Positions 9,600 through 20,500 are shown, numbered from the stretch's first letter. The stretch: DNA of 64,000 bases from Prochilodus magdalenae (GCA_024036415.1 JAMWET010000026.1:231001-295000), one strand, 5' to 3'. Made by a program: numbers and translations. Notes: generated by a model from the sequence alone, not told the origin.

Positions 9600-11330
9600 T
9601 AACAACTCGACATGACTTTGGAATAAATATTTAAATTATGGTAAAAAATTAAATGAATTAAATTTTTTCCCAAAAACGTAGTTGTGAGCTGGTTAGAAGA
9701 GAAAGAATGTATTATCTCAGAGTATCAGAGTGTCAGAGAGTGATGCTCTAAGGACTGAGACTAAATAGCAGTTAAATAAATAAAATTAAATAGCCCTCAA
9801 ATAGATACATTTAAATTATTACATAATAAAACAATAAAAAATATTCTAGATTTTTTAAAGACTGTAGCAAGCAAGCTAGCAAGATGTGATTTTTACAGGT
9901 TAACAATAAACATTCAAAAAAAAAAAATCTATTTCAGTTCATACTTCCAAAAATGCAACACTATAAAATTATTTTCTCTCTGCTTAAACCTTAAACCTGA
10001 ATTTGGAGACACTTTGAGAATCAGGAGATGATGTCCTGGCAATACAGTCAAAAGTGCATTTCGGTACATCATAAACAGATTTTAAAAACAAAAAAAAAAA
10101 AAAGAATTTTAAAAATAGAAATTTCCAGAAGAACTAAGATTTCATGATCACAGGCTCATGACCAAAAAATAAAACCTACAGTATTCCTTTCTTCTCCTTC
10201 AGGATTTCAGGTGCGGCTCTAGTCGTGTTTAAGCTGAGTGTTAGATTTTTGGGATGCTTTGAGAATCAGAAGATAACGCCCTAGGAACTGAGCCAGAAGG
10301 GCAGTTTGCCCACACTGAGTTCCATCTGAACAGCAGGGGGGTCTACTTCGCTGTTCTTGCCTCCCTGGGGGCTTGGCCTCGGATTTCCTCTCCTACGTCT
10401 GGACATGGACTCCGTATAAACGGCTTTTCTGTGAAGCTGCTTTGAGACAACGTTAGCTGTACAATGTGCTATACAAAAGCTGAGGTGGGGTGTAGGTGGT
10501 TGGAGTAGCGCAGTGGATAACACCACTACTCACCAGAGAGCCATCACCAGGTGTAGGAGTCTGGGGTTTGAATCCTGGTCTGGGTGACTACGCTGTGCTA
10601 CATCAGTAAGAGTCCTTGGGCAAGACTCCTAACACTACACTGGCCTACCTGTAATATGATTAACCCTGTAAGTCGCTCTGGATAAGAGAGTCAGCTGAAT
10701 TATAATATAGTTACAGGGTCAGAATTAAACCTCTTCTTCTTTTTTAGAAATGTTAACAGTCTGCTACACTGCATCTCAAACCTCACAGTGAGAGTTTAGA
10801 GCCCTAGGGACTGGGCCAAAAGTGCATGTTGCCCATAAATAGATTTTATTATTTGGATAATTACATGAAATACAGTAAAAGGAAAAGTAGCAGGACTTTT
10901 TGGTGATCAAGACAGTCGCCTAGATGAATGACTTCACAGGTTATGAAAAAAAACCTTCATTAAACGAATAGAATTTTATTATAGGATCTTACGGGACAGT
11001 AGATACTGTGTTCATAAAAATCTCCTTCAGAATTATGATGCTGTGTTTATGTCTTAAACCTCACTTCCTGAGAGATTTAGTTATGACCAGGAGGTCATGC
11101 CCTTAGAATCAAGCCAAATGTGCAAATCCATACATCATAAAAATATTCAAAAACATGTAAAATAGGGTGAAAAGTGAGAAGAACTTCTAGAAGAACAGAG
11201 ATTTTATTATTACAGGCTCATAATCGAAGCTGAAAATCTTTTACTGGGACCCTGTAATAATAAAATCTTTGTTCTTCTAGAAATTCTTCTCACGTCTCAC
11301 CTTATTTGACGTGTTTTTGAATATTTTTAG
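9600..11330. repeat. AT-rich region of diverged, roughly 300-bp dispersed units
   Basis: A block of the type 'ttgagaatcaggagat...ccctaggaactgagccaaaagtgca' recurs at about 10010, 10255, 10795, 11095 and 11413, separated by AT-rich DNA and A-runs. The copies are diverged and irregularly spaced. No gene was seen. Confidence 0.5.
10500..10700 (+). repeat. tRNA-derived SINE
   Basis: The plus strand has a tRNA-like head (gtagcgcagtggataacacc ... gtttgaatcc), the middle block 'agagtccttgggcaagactc' and the tail 'ctctggataagagagtcagc'. It is the most complete SINE copy in the window. Confidence 0.75.
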
Positions 11331-11331
11331 G
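11138..11331. mobile_element. Long imperfect inverted repeat (MITE-like hairpin)
   Basis: The left arm (about 11138-11215) and right arm (about 11252-11331) are inverted copies of about 78 bases with few mismatches, around a short loop. Examples are ttctagaagaacagagattt on the left and its inverse aaatctttgttcttctagaa on the right. The structure fits a palindromic non-autonomous DNA transposon. Confidence 0.6.
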
Positions 11332-11442
11332 AGAAGATTTTGGATAACAGGAATAGGAGACTGGATTTGGATAGCCTGTTGTATCGTCTTCAACCTCACT
11401 GTAAGATTTTTGAGACATTTTGAGAATCAGGAGATAATCTAG

Positions 11443-11941
11443 TGTCACGTCTCCTGGTTTTCCCGGCTCTTTCGCTCCCCTGGACTCCAGTTCCCAGAGG
11501 GCATTGCTCGATGACGTCGCACCCACCCGTCATCCAATCAGTATCCCGCCCTAGCTCTCAGGAATATTAGACTCACCTGGTGTCCATTAAGACTCCCCGT
11601 ATTTAAACCCGCCTCAAGCACTTCCTCGTTGCGGAGTTTTGCCAACCTAGTTAGCATCTCTGAGTGTTTAGCTGCTTGTGTTTTAAGACCCTGGCTCGGA
11701 CCCTGTTTGTTCTAGACCTCCTCTCTCGCTTACTCCCTATTGCCTTTCTCGTTTGATCTCCCATCTGGCTTCCGATCTCCTCTTTCCTTTCCCTGCCCAT
11801 CCCCTGGCCTAGCCCTTCTAACTGGCCTGCCTGACCCTGACTGTGATTTCTCCTTCATCTCCACCCTTCATCTTGAGTCATGTGGTGTTGCTTTGTTTGA
11901 CTCGCTTGTTGACCGTTGGCCCTAGTTCTTTGTTTCTGACA
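11443..11941 (+). mobile_element. Solo LTR of the same family as 6681-7399
   Basis: It begins TGTCACG and ends TTTCTGACA. It shares the 'cagttcccagagggcattgc' type block, the gtccaatc/ccaatcagt box and the tttgccaa(c)ct block with the 6.7-kb LTR. A TATA-like tatttaaac lies at about 11599. No 5-bp target duplication is visible, so the borders may have decayed. Confidence 0.6.
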
Positions 11942-12344
11942 GAAATAAATTTAGAAATAAAGTAGCCACAAACTAGAAATCCTTTAAAAACACTCATATT
12001 TTAAGATTACATTTTTTAAAATTTTTGATTAAAAACAAAAAGTAGCTTTAAGCTAGTTAGAAGATCCAAAATGTGGGTCCAGACCTTCAGCCACTGTGTA
12101 GATTTGCTCAAGTCCACCATCGGTACTGAATGAACCTAATGACATATTGATTAACCAAACCCGCTATGATCACTACTGGGTTGCACAAGTAGCAGTAGGT
12201 TAGCGAACCCATGGACCTAGAGTGGACAATAGCTCTATCAGTTATACCATATCAACCCAGTTCACCAGCTAAGTGCCTCAAACCTCCCGCACTGGGTATT
12301 ATTATACCACTTGTCAGCACTAAGCACACGTAGTTAGCCTACTG

Positions 12345-12715
12345 AGCTAACCAGCTAGCTAATCCACAATCTACTGCTAAACAGTTTAGCTACCTGGCTA
12401 ACATTATCCATATGGAAGCTAGGACAGTAGCTAGCTAATGTGCTAACCAGCTAGCTCCTCCACAATCTACTGCTAAACAGTTTAGCTACCTGGCTAACAT
12501 TATCCATATGGAAGCTAGGACAGTAGCTAGCTAATGTGCTAACGAGCTAGCTCCTCCACAATCTACTGCTAAACAGTTTAGCTACCTGGCTAACATTATC
12601 CATATGGAAGCTAGGACAGTAGCTAGCTAATGTGCTAACGAGCTAGCTACTCCACAATCTACTGCTAAACAGTTTAGCTACCTGGTAACCTAGCACTGTA
12701 GCTAGCTAATGTACC
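12345..12715. repeat. Tandem repeat, 96-bp unit, about 3.7 copies
   Basis: Aggacagtag recurs at 12421, 12517 and 12613, a 96-base period with very little divergence. The unit is rich in the CTAGCTAG/gctaac motif and contains 'catatggaagctagga', which resembles the flank of the 48-bp satellite at 25040 ('cacatggaagctagcactgt'). Confidence 0.8.
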
Positions 12716-13824
12716 TCTTTAAGAGCAAGCCGTGACACCAACCGTGAAGGGTTATTTCAAGGTCAGTGCGGTGATGCGTTCTTTAGGGAACCTGAAGTCT
12801 CAGAAAGTAGAAGAATATCCTTATTGCACATTTTGGGTTCCTCTTTTGCTTTATGGGTGTGATATCTGATCACGTCCCTCACAGTGAGGAGTGGAGTGTA
12901 TGGGTTATGAGTTCTGGTTCTCAGGTATGGTTTAATGAATTTGGAATTTATTTTTTTAATATCAGCAAGTACATTAGAAGCACATATTTTACTTTGCTAA
13001 ATATAAACATAATTTATATCTAATATATAAATATAAGTGCATTATTTTACCTCAGTAGAGCTGTAGTGGGCTTAATATGAGTAAACTGTTTTCTCCTTCC
13101 AGGTAAAAATGACTCATATTATGTGTTCCAGATATATACTTTAATATGTGCTTAAGTTTATCTGAGTGCATCACAGTGGTGTCTCAAAATACAGCTCTGG
13201 ATAAATTTAAGAGCCCACCTCAAACTGATCAGTGTCTCTAGGTGTACAGGTTCTGGGTTTGTGTTGGACCAGAATCCCTCAGTTCTGTTTTATTCTCTAC
13301 ACTACTGGAACCATGTCTCCCAAACTCTGCTCTCCAGTCTCTCTGTAGGTCACCTGAGGTCATCTTACGGTGGTTAAGGGACATTGGAATGAGGTGGCGC
13401 TCATCACGGTCAGTACAGAGTGGGTTTGGCCCTCTGCCAGTCTGTAGCTGTGTTGTCCTGTGTGTTGGCTGCTTGACCTTGTTCTTATGAACCAGACGCT
13501 CACTGTATCTGCCAGTAAAGCTAGAACCCAACCTTCGGTTCCTCACTGAGAACCTGCTGTACATGTGGAGATGCTGATTTAAGAAGGAACTGGAGTGCTC
13601 TCTGATATATTTCCAGAGCTGTAGTCTTACAGTATATTTATAATAGCACTAACTATATAGAATTAGCATATTAGCATTAGCATACTAGGGACATGCAAGG
13701 AATGGAAGAAATGGAGTTTACTTCAGCTTTCTCCTAAAAATAAAAATAATATGATGTAAAATAAGTCACGTGTGGGACCTATGAGTCAGTCTGAGAGCTT
13801 AAATAAGTTCATGGAAACTCTGCA

Positions 13825-13995
13825 TCTCCAGGATGTGATGTGAGGAACGAGCAGCAGTGTTGGTATTACAGAAGTGACTGGTCATGTTGACCTCAGTGAA
13901 ACCCACTCCTTCCCCAAACCACCCACACGTCACTCTGAGCTAATGCGGTGACATTGTTAGAAGGCCTTTGCAGGATGTCTCCTCCCATCCAGTGA
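13825..13995. repeat. Diverged duplicate of 29320-29490
   Basis: Shared blocks include 'gtgaggaacgagcag', 'ctcagtgaaac', 'ccccaaaccac' and 'cactgagctaa', in the same order over about 170 bases. With the related tandem repeats at 12345 and 28030, this suggests an old segmental duplication spaced by about 15.5 kb. Confidence 0.6.
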
Positions 13996-14430
13996 CTAAC
14001 CAAGTTATTTTAACTAGTGTCATATTAAAACTTAATATTTTGAGTCATTTGAACGCAAAATAATTCATGTCTGGGCATAAGACACAAATCCATTTTATTC
14101 AAGAACCTGAAAACTTTAGGGCAGCGTGAACATGAAGCTGAACTTATGTTCATCAAAAAAACTAATAAATAACTTTATTATTGTAATTACACACAATGAA
14201 CAGTTTTTTTTTAAAAGGCTGTGACTGTACAGCACAAATAACTCAAAACATGATGGCATAAACAATTATAAAATAATAAAAAAAAATGTTTTTTATGTAA
14301 AATCATGCTTTATTTTCTCATATTTATATATTTGTAAGAATTATAACATTTATATAATTACTTTATTTTAAAAATTAATATTACCAAATAATTAAATGAA
14401 TGATTCTTAGTAGGTTTAAGCATGTACTTA

Positions 14431-14431
<1 letters not shown>

Positions 14432-14500
<69 letters not shown>

Positions 14501-14512
14501 TAATACATTTAA
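14432..14512. repeat. Palindromic trinucleotide microsatellite (ATT)n(AAT)n
   Basis: A run of ATT units switches to AAT units in the middle, making an essentially perfect inverted repeat of about 80 bases. The surrounding 600 bases are strongly AT-rich with no gene. Confidence 0.85.
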
Positions 14513-14741
14513 AAGCAATTACTTCATGTTCTCTTGATCATTGTAGCTCATTTTGGAATGTTTGAAAACATGACACACTTGCAGCTAAGCTTGGACTGAC
14601 TAACCCTACTACTCCCACACATGAAAATCTGCACACCCTTCTATTCAGCTTAATTAATATAAGATTGATGGCACACAGTGGTCCATTATGTGTTGCGTTT
14701 AAACCTCTGACCACTAGATGGCAGTGTTCCACACGTTAAAC

Positions 14742-14785
14742 TTTTCAGATAGATAGATCACTTTGTTAACCCCAGAGGGAAAGTC
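14742..14785 (-). repeat. 3' tail of an L2-like LINE
   Basis: On the minus strand it reads gactttccctctggggttaa followed by a short (ATCT)n run, the characteristic 3' end of fish L2-clade LINEs. A plus-strand relative is at 17450-17500. Confidence 0.5.
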
Positions 14786-14849
14786 ACATATAGCAGGAGC
14801 CCAACTACAGTAATAGAAAACATACATTAATAAACAAGGAGAAAAAGAA

Positions 14850-14889
<40 letters not shown>

Positions 14890-15466
14890 AATAATGATAA
14901 GCACCACTATGAGTGGGGTGGAGGTAAAATTGTTAGTCTGATGGTATGCAATGACAATAAAGTGACCATGGAGAGTGGATGTACAATAATAAAAACATGG
15001 AGCCTAAATATTCAGCAGGAGAACAGTGCAGCTGTGTATTTCCACATTCCCCAGTCATCTAAAACCGCCCAATCAGAAAGCCAGATGACGCTAACGGGTA
15101 ACTGTACACTGTAAACAGCAGTACAGAAGGTGTCCAGCTGGTGCTCAGTTAGCCTGAACTGTTCAGTGTCCAATAATGTCCCGGCACAGTGACACTGTTC
15201 CAGTCCAGTGCAAACAGATAGCAGTATATCATCTTGCTTACAGTTCTGCAATATGCTGAATCCTGATAACACTGGTGTCATAACATACATGGTGTTTCCA
15301 AGTCCTCACCAACTACCTCACCACAGCCCTAACACAAACCGGTTCAGTAACCACCAGGCCTAATCATGGACACCCAGGTACCCTGAACCAGCTTGTACGT
15401 CAGCAGGCTGCACTTGCACCTACTACAATAGGGCCCTTTGATCTTCAGCCTTATCAGTCCATCTTG

Positions 15467-16150
15467 ATCAAGACTTCATGAGGAGAGGAACTGGCATGCT
15501 TGAAAGATGGACAGGTGGACTACTCCATCTTAGCAGTGACATGGATACATCAGGTGTTAGGTAGGACTTTGTTGTCCTGCATTCGGTCTGGACTAGACGT
15601 AGCCGGACCCAGAAGGAGGTGTGGGGTTGCAGTGGTGTTGGGATAGTATGGGGTAGTATGGGGCGTCGGGCCGCCATGTTTGCTAACCCAACAAGCCAGA
15701 CGTCTCGGCATGGAGTTGTGGAGGTTCCTGAAGGTGTCCTGTAATAACCCATCCCATGCAGCTTGAATTTCCTCAGACAGTTCCTGCAGATGGTGCGGTA
15801 GGGGTGGAGGTGGAGTGTTAACAAGCCTTCTGAACATGGGAAGCGTAACCACAAAGCTCCAAAGTGGGACTCGTCAATGAAGATGACCAGCTGCCATTCT
15901 GAGCCACTCCATGACAGTCATGCAGCCGTCTGCCTGTGATGCTGCACTAACAGGGGGACTCAAGGAGGCATCACTGCTCGCTGAAGGTCTGACTCCGTGG
16001 CTATTGGACAGTTTGTGCTATGGTAGTCCATCGCCCTTCCCCGGATCCCTACGATGTGACCCCTGGTGACCTCTTCCAACTGCTCAAACTGCTTTCGAAC
16101 TCTTCTCTGAGGCCTGGGATCCTACCAACACAGCAGCATGATCCAGAATG
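15467..16150 (-). pseudogene. Tc1/mariner-like transposase remnant
   Basis: Read on the minus strand it contains fragments of a Tc1-type transposase, including 'NSMPRRLA' near the C-terminus and an upstream region matching the element at 57790-58330, where the same 'ccatgtttgctaacccaaca' and 'gcagatggtgcggtaggggt' blocks occur. Frames are broken and no complete terminal repeats were found. Confidence 0.6.
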
Positions 16151-16329
16151 GAACGCACGCACAACACAATGACCTTATATAGTCAGTTGGGTACAGCGAT
16201 AAGGCTGGTCCTTGCTTATGTCACACGCCCCACAGCAAACCCCCCAGACCACCCCCCCTCCCAAAAAGTCATCATATTATTAAATGGACTTCTCTTATAG
16301 CTCTCTCGTCTCATTTTCTGTGTTTACAG

Positions 16330-16460
16330 CTCTACTCCACAACCATTTCCTGTGGTCGTTATTTTTGGTCTGGGCAACGACGAGCGGGCCAACAGGCAGA
16401 ATGGAATGTCGGGGTGGGATGCCGCTTCTCCTGATGCTCCTCGCTGGGACCGTATGGACC
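16330..16460 (+). CDS. ART gene A exon with signal peptide (coding from 16401)
   Basis: An acceptor tgtttacag ends at 16329. After about 71 untranslated bases the ATG at 16401 opens 20 codons, a short polar start followed by a Leu-rich core (PLLLMLLAG), before the donor GTAAGC at 16461 (phase 0). The 5' UTR is recognisably similar to that of gene B (38437-38505), including the 'aacaggcagaatggaatgtc' stretch around the start codon, which supports this start. Confidence 0.75.
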
Positions 16461-19400
16461 GTAAGCTTTTTTATATCCATCTGAATCATTTAAAGCCGCC
16501 TTTATTACACAGCCCAGGTGCCTTTGTGAACGGAGGATGCTATAACAGCTACACCCTTTATAGCTTTATTGTGACTGTGTCTGATTAACACCCTCGTGGC
16601 CACATCGACCATTTCCACAACCCTCGAATGTGGCTTATAGGATAAGTAATATGCCAGGGACTCAGCCTACGCACTCCAACGGAAGAAAGACAAGGTATAT
16701 AGCCTTCAGTTTTGAGATGGTTTTCTTTGAGGGCTGGTTTTGTATTATAGCCAGTCACATTGTTACATACGGTGCAACTAGGTACAGAAGACGTACCCAT
16801 GAGAGGGCCATCCCTCTGAGAGTCATAGTACCCTGAAACGTTGTTTGTTGGGAGAGTGAACGAACTCTACAAGACTAGTTGCTTCAGGAAAGAAGATGGA
16901 CTCAGGGGGGTTGATAACACATGCGGCAACTTCAACAAGCCAAACGGCATGACGGTGTGAACCAATTGGAAAGACGTTGAGTTGACCAAACACTAAACAC
17001 TGTAAGGTAGAGTTCACCAAAGTGTCTACACCATAACAGTGATATCATTAGCATACAGTAACACTAGGTATTGCTATTTGGGGATTTGGAGACCCCTCTG
17101 GTTGAAATATGTAGCTGCATTTAGAAACGTCGTTGGTTGCGCTTCGGACGTCTCTGATGATTGCGTCTGTGCTGAAAGAGAATTCAAGGGAAACCCTGCC
17201 TTCCGAGGATGTGGGTGAATAATCCGCTGTTCACCATGTCTTGAGGCCTGAAAAACTCCCTCCCAGTCTGTCCCTATACTTCTGACTTTTAAAGACTTTA
17301 CCGGGTGCTCTAAAGTTCTTTGGCTCCTCTGTGATGGACAAACATCTTGGCCAGTGGTGTTAAGAGCAGGGGCCATAATGGACTGTGTGCGTGTAGTCCT
17401 TGGTTGTGTAGCCGTCCGCCAATGGTGCCAGCAGTACACAGGATGACTCATGGAATGACTTGAATTTCCCTCTGGGATCAATAAAGTATCTATCTATGGA
17501 GGACACCACTGCTCACTGAATATCTCAAGTCGTGGCTGTTGGGTCACTCCACACATGTCGGATAACTTGTGCTATGGTAGTATCTTCACAACTGGTATGG
17601 TGTGCAATACAACGATAAGGCCATCCCAACAAACCTCTCGCCCAGGCCGTCAAGGGTCATATACTAATTTGTGAGATTCCCGGGTCGGTATCTCCGGTAC
17701 CCTGAAGGTTAGCAATGTGGTCCAGGGTTCATTGGAATGGGAACATGCTGTCCTGGCTGGGACATTGTAGATGGAGATTTATAGTCCCTAGTGGCAAAGA
17801 ATTCCCTTTTCCCGTAGTTTTATTAATGACATCATCAGCAAATAGTCAATGTATGGACTGTACTGCAGTTCCAGTTTGTATCTTTTCAGGATTTTCTTTT
17901 CCACTCTTAAGCCTAATGCCTGTTTTGTAGGTCAGTGCGGAGCAGAGAACGCTGGACATGGCTCCTAATGCTGTGGACGACATCTTCTCAGGGTGTCGTG
18001 ACAGAATGATCCAGAACGTTACAGCACCAGGAGGCTTGTTGGAGAAAGAGTTGGAGGCCAACCAGGTTTTCACAAAGATGTGGAATCACAGTGGAACTTG
18101 TGGGAAGCAAATCTATGGCGCAATACCTCAGCATTTGGCTGCCTTGCAGGCCTACGGGAATTCTGCAGCGAAATTCCGAAAGACGTTCAACGGGATGGTT
18201 CAAACCAAAGGCAGCAACTCCACCACATACCTAGAAGAGTTTCCCTTCAAGTCTCTTCACTTCCTGCTGACGGATGCCCTACTACTTCTAAACCCTGGCA
18301 ACACTTGTAACAACATGTACTTCGGCACAAGCAATCTATATACCACAGAACCTGGGAAGGAGGTGCGGTTTGGGAGGTTCATTTCAGGCAGTATGTATGA
18401 GAGTCTTGAAATTGAAAAGTTTGCTGAAGCAGACGGTGGAACGCTCTTTAACCTCTACTCCTGTTCTCTGGTGAACGTTGAGAAGGCCACGTGCAAGTCT
18501 GAGGAAGTTGAACAGTTGATTCTACCAAATGAGGTCTTTACAGTGCAGAGCGTCAAAACTGCTTGGAGTGAGGATGTGGAATATACAGAAATCACTTTAA
18601 CACATTCCCGTTTCCAGAGCAACCATGACTGCTACCTCTTCCCAAGGTAAGTCAAAGAACATATATGACTATATGCTCAATAAGCTAATATGACTAAAGT
18701 GAAAGAATGTTGGTGTAGGGTCACGGAGGTCAAACAATCGGATGACCATTAGCTGGCGTAAGAGGTGTGAGTGTGGCTGAACCTGAGGTCTAGTCTACGT
18801 ACATTAGTTAGTGCCTGCAAACTTTCAAAAATGAGTGTTTATTAAGGTGGAGGAGATTCCAAAACTATTCCTGGTGAGTTGAGACATCTGTCAGGCAGAT
18901 GGAGGAACTTTAACACCATTGTGAAATAATCTTCCAAGTCTAAAATCACAAAGGACCCATGGGTTATGTCCGAGGATCTGCAGGCCTTCCTTACACTGGG
19001 TAATATCAGTGTTCATGAGTCCACAATCAGACTAACCTGGAATAGTCGGTATGGACCGACAGCATGGAGAAAGCCATAGGGTTCTGGCTAGAAGTGGCTT
19101 TTCTTGGAAGTCCCGTGAATCCCCAGTGTAAGGACTTCTGAAACTATGTTGTGTGGAGGGATAGAATAGAAATAGATCTTTAAGATTTTACTTGAGAGGT
19201 GCTGTGTTTGGCAAACCCGCATTCCAGCACAAGAACCGCATCTCGGCTTTGAAGCATGGCGGTGGCAGTATCATGGTTTGGACCTGTTTTGCTACAATTG
19301 GTCCTGGACAACTTGGCACCACTTGAAGGAGCTATGAATTCCCGATTGCATCAAGGACTGTATCATTCTACAAGACAATGTTAGGACATCCATTTGTGAA

Positions 19401-20162
19401 CTCAACAGAAGGAGGATCCTACAAAAAGACAACATCCCTGAAACAGGGTCCAGATCCAATTGTAATGTTGAGGCAGAACCCAAAGTCTGGTGTTCATGCA
19501 AGGAGGCCTGCCAACATTAAAGATCTGAAGAGGTTCTGTTCGGTTAGTATTCAGGTCAATGTGTTGGCTTATCAACAGTAACAGGGACGGTTTGATTGAA
19601 GTCAATGTTGCTCAAAGGAGTCAGCCCAGTTCATGAAAGGAGAGATTGGTATACTATCACAAGAGTAGACATATATTGTAAAGAAGCCTATGCATTTTAA
19701 TTATTTGGGTTATTCTTTATGATTTAAGACTACACACTTCCCTTTTTTCCTCTTTCAAGTTCTTCTGGAACCTCAAGTACTCCTGCATCATCAAATACTC
19801 CGGGACCCTCAAGTACTCCTGCATCCTCAAATACTCCGGGACCCTCAAGTACTCCTGCATCCTCAAATACTCCTGGACCCTCAAGTACTCCTGGATCCTT
19901 GACTACTACTAGATCTGCAAGTACTTCTGGATCCTCAAGTACTTCTGAACCGTTGAGTACCCGTGGACCCTTGAGTACTCCTGGATCCTCAAGTACCTCT
20001 GGACCCTTGAGTACCCGTGGACCCTTAAGTACTCCTGGATCCTCAAGTACCACTGAATCCTCAGGTAACCCTGGTGGGTCCGCCAGTTCATTGCTGAGCT
20101 CTACTGTTCTGCTGCTGAGCCTGTCCTTTCTAAGCCTGTACTCCTGCACTGTCACACAGTGA
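16401..20162 (+). CDS. ART gene A: GPI-type ecto-ADP-ribosyltransferase with mucin-like stalk
   Basis: Predicted CDS join(16401-16460, 17931-18646, 19760-20162), 392 residues, all introns GT-AG. Exon 1 encodes a signal peptide, exon 2 the whole catalytic domain, and exon 3 a Ser/Thr/Pro-rich repeat stalk and a hydrophobic tail. Family members transfer ADP-ribose from NAD to arginines of cell-surface or secreted proteins and act outside the cell on a GPI anchor. The ExE motif (E212-V-E214) and the second-motif Ser (F-I-S172-G-S174) are present. At the position where active ARTs have VxRG the sequence is M-Y-F151-G-T, so the NAD-binding Arg appears replaced by Phe. It is the first of three tandem plus-strand copies and the only one with a long stalk. 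Exon phases 0 and 2 match genes B and C. The enzyme may be inactive or have altered specificity. Confidence 0.85.
17074..17500 (+). repeat. L2-like LINE 3' end in intron 1 of gene A
   Basis: It ends in tttccctctgggatcaataa followed by a short (TATC)n tract, the typical fish L2 3' terminus. The minus strand keeps a 135-codon open frame over 17074-17481, which is taken as a by-product. The rest of intron 1 (16461-17930) shows no further gene. Confidence 0.55.
17931..18646 (+). CDS. ART gene A catalytic-domain exon
   Basis: The acceptor tgttttgtag precedes 17931 and the donor GTAAGT starts at 18647. The exon opens V-S-A-E like gene C and encodes 238 complete codons plus two bases. Conserved blocks are D-D-I-F-S-G-C near the N-terminus, the YLEEFPFKSLHFLLTDAL core, the VRFGRFISGS motif and the EEVEQLILPNEVF segment. 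At least three N-x-S/T sites lie in it. The donor contains an in-frame TAA (18648-18650). Confidence 0.9.
18940..19600 (+). pseudogene. Tc1-like transposase remnant in intron 2 of gene A
   Basis: Short plus-strand pieces resemble a Tc1-type transposase: a K-H-G-G-G-S-I-M-V-W segment at about 19252-19285 and an upstream 'gagtccacaatcagactaac' block. Multiple stops and frameshifts show it is dead. No terminal repeats were identified. Confidence 0.6.
19760..20075 (+). repeat. Coding minisatellite in ART gene A exon 3
   Basis: Tandem in-frame units (36-bp then 54-bp periods, both multiples of three) encode a P-S-S-T-P-type stalk. Copy-number change would lengthen or shorten the stalk without a frameshift. 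Confidence 0.85.
19760..20162 (+). CDS. ART gene A last exon: mucin-like stalk and GPI signal
   Basis: A pyrimidine tract and tttcaag precede 19760. The first base completes a Ser codon with the AG from exon 2. About 100 residues of S/T/P/G-rich sequence follow, built at the DNA level from 36-bp units (starts at 19773, 19809, 19845, 19881) and then related 54-bp units. The end is a small-residue patch (GGSASS) and a Leu-rich hydrophobic tail of about 20 residues before TGA at 20160, the layout of a GPI-attachment signal. AATAAA follows at 20179-20184. Confidence 0.8.
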
Positions 20163-20178
20163 CCCTCACGTTCATCTG

Positions 20179-20184
20179 AATAAA
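20179..20184 (+). terminator. Poly-A signal of ART gene A
   Basis: AATAAA 17 bases after the stop codon. The equivalent gaataaacac sequence follows the gene B stop codon. Confidence 0.75.
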
Positions 20185-20269
20185 CACAGGTTACAATATT
20201 AACAACAAAACTGCTAAACCTGCTATTAATAAACTGATGGAATACTTTATTATAGTGCTGATTATGATG

Positions 20270-20500
20270 ATTAGGCTATGTTCATACTACAAGCCTCACT
20301 AATCAATTCAGATTTGCTTGCTCAGAGGGGATTTGAACTTGACCGTACTGACACTTGACACTGGCAGCAGTAAGCACATGTGTACAGGCATCTGATCTGA
20401 ACCTTAACCTTTATACACATCCGATCAAAGTGACTCAAATCTGATTTAAAAGAGGTTTGGATTTGACGTGCCCACACAGCCCTCAAAAATCAATTCTGAC
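20270..20500. mobile_element. Probable MITE-like fragment
   Basis: The pattern 'ttcatactacaagcctcact ... gatctgaacc ... gtgactcaaatctgattt ... gacgtgcccacacag' resembles common fish hAT-type non-autonomous elements. Borders and target duplications were not defined. Confidence 0.35.

Noticed and set aside
10500..10700. Functional tRNA gene
   Set aside because: Only the tRNA-like head of a SINE; no complete cloverleaf, and related dispersed copies share a LINE-type tail.
15467..15854. 128-codon and overlapping 100-codon minus-strand frames as host genes
   Set aside because: They are pieces of a dead Tc1-like transposase also present at 57790-58330.
17074..17481. 135-codon minus-strand frame in ART gene A intron 1
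   Set aside because: It overlaps sequence ending in a plus-strand L2-like LINE tail and has no domain or splice context.
19730..20155. 141-codon minus-strand frame opposite the ART gene A stalk
   Set aside because: An antisense shadow of the coding minisatellite; the plus frame joins correctly to the ART exon and ends in a GPI-type tail.
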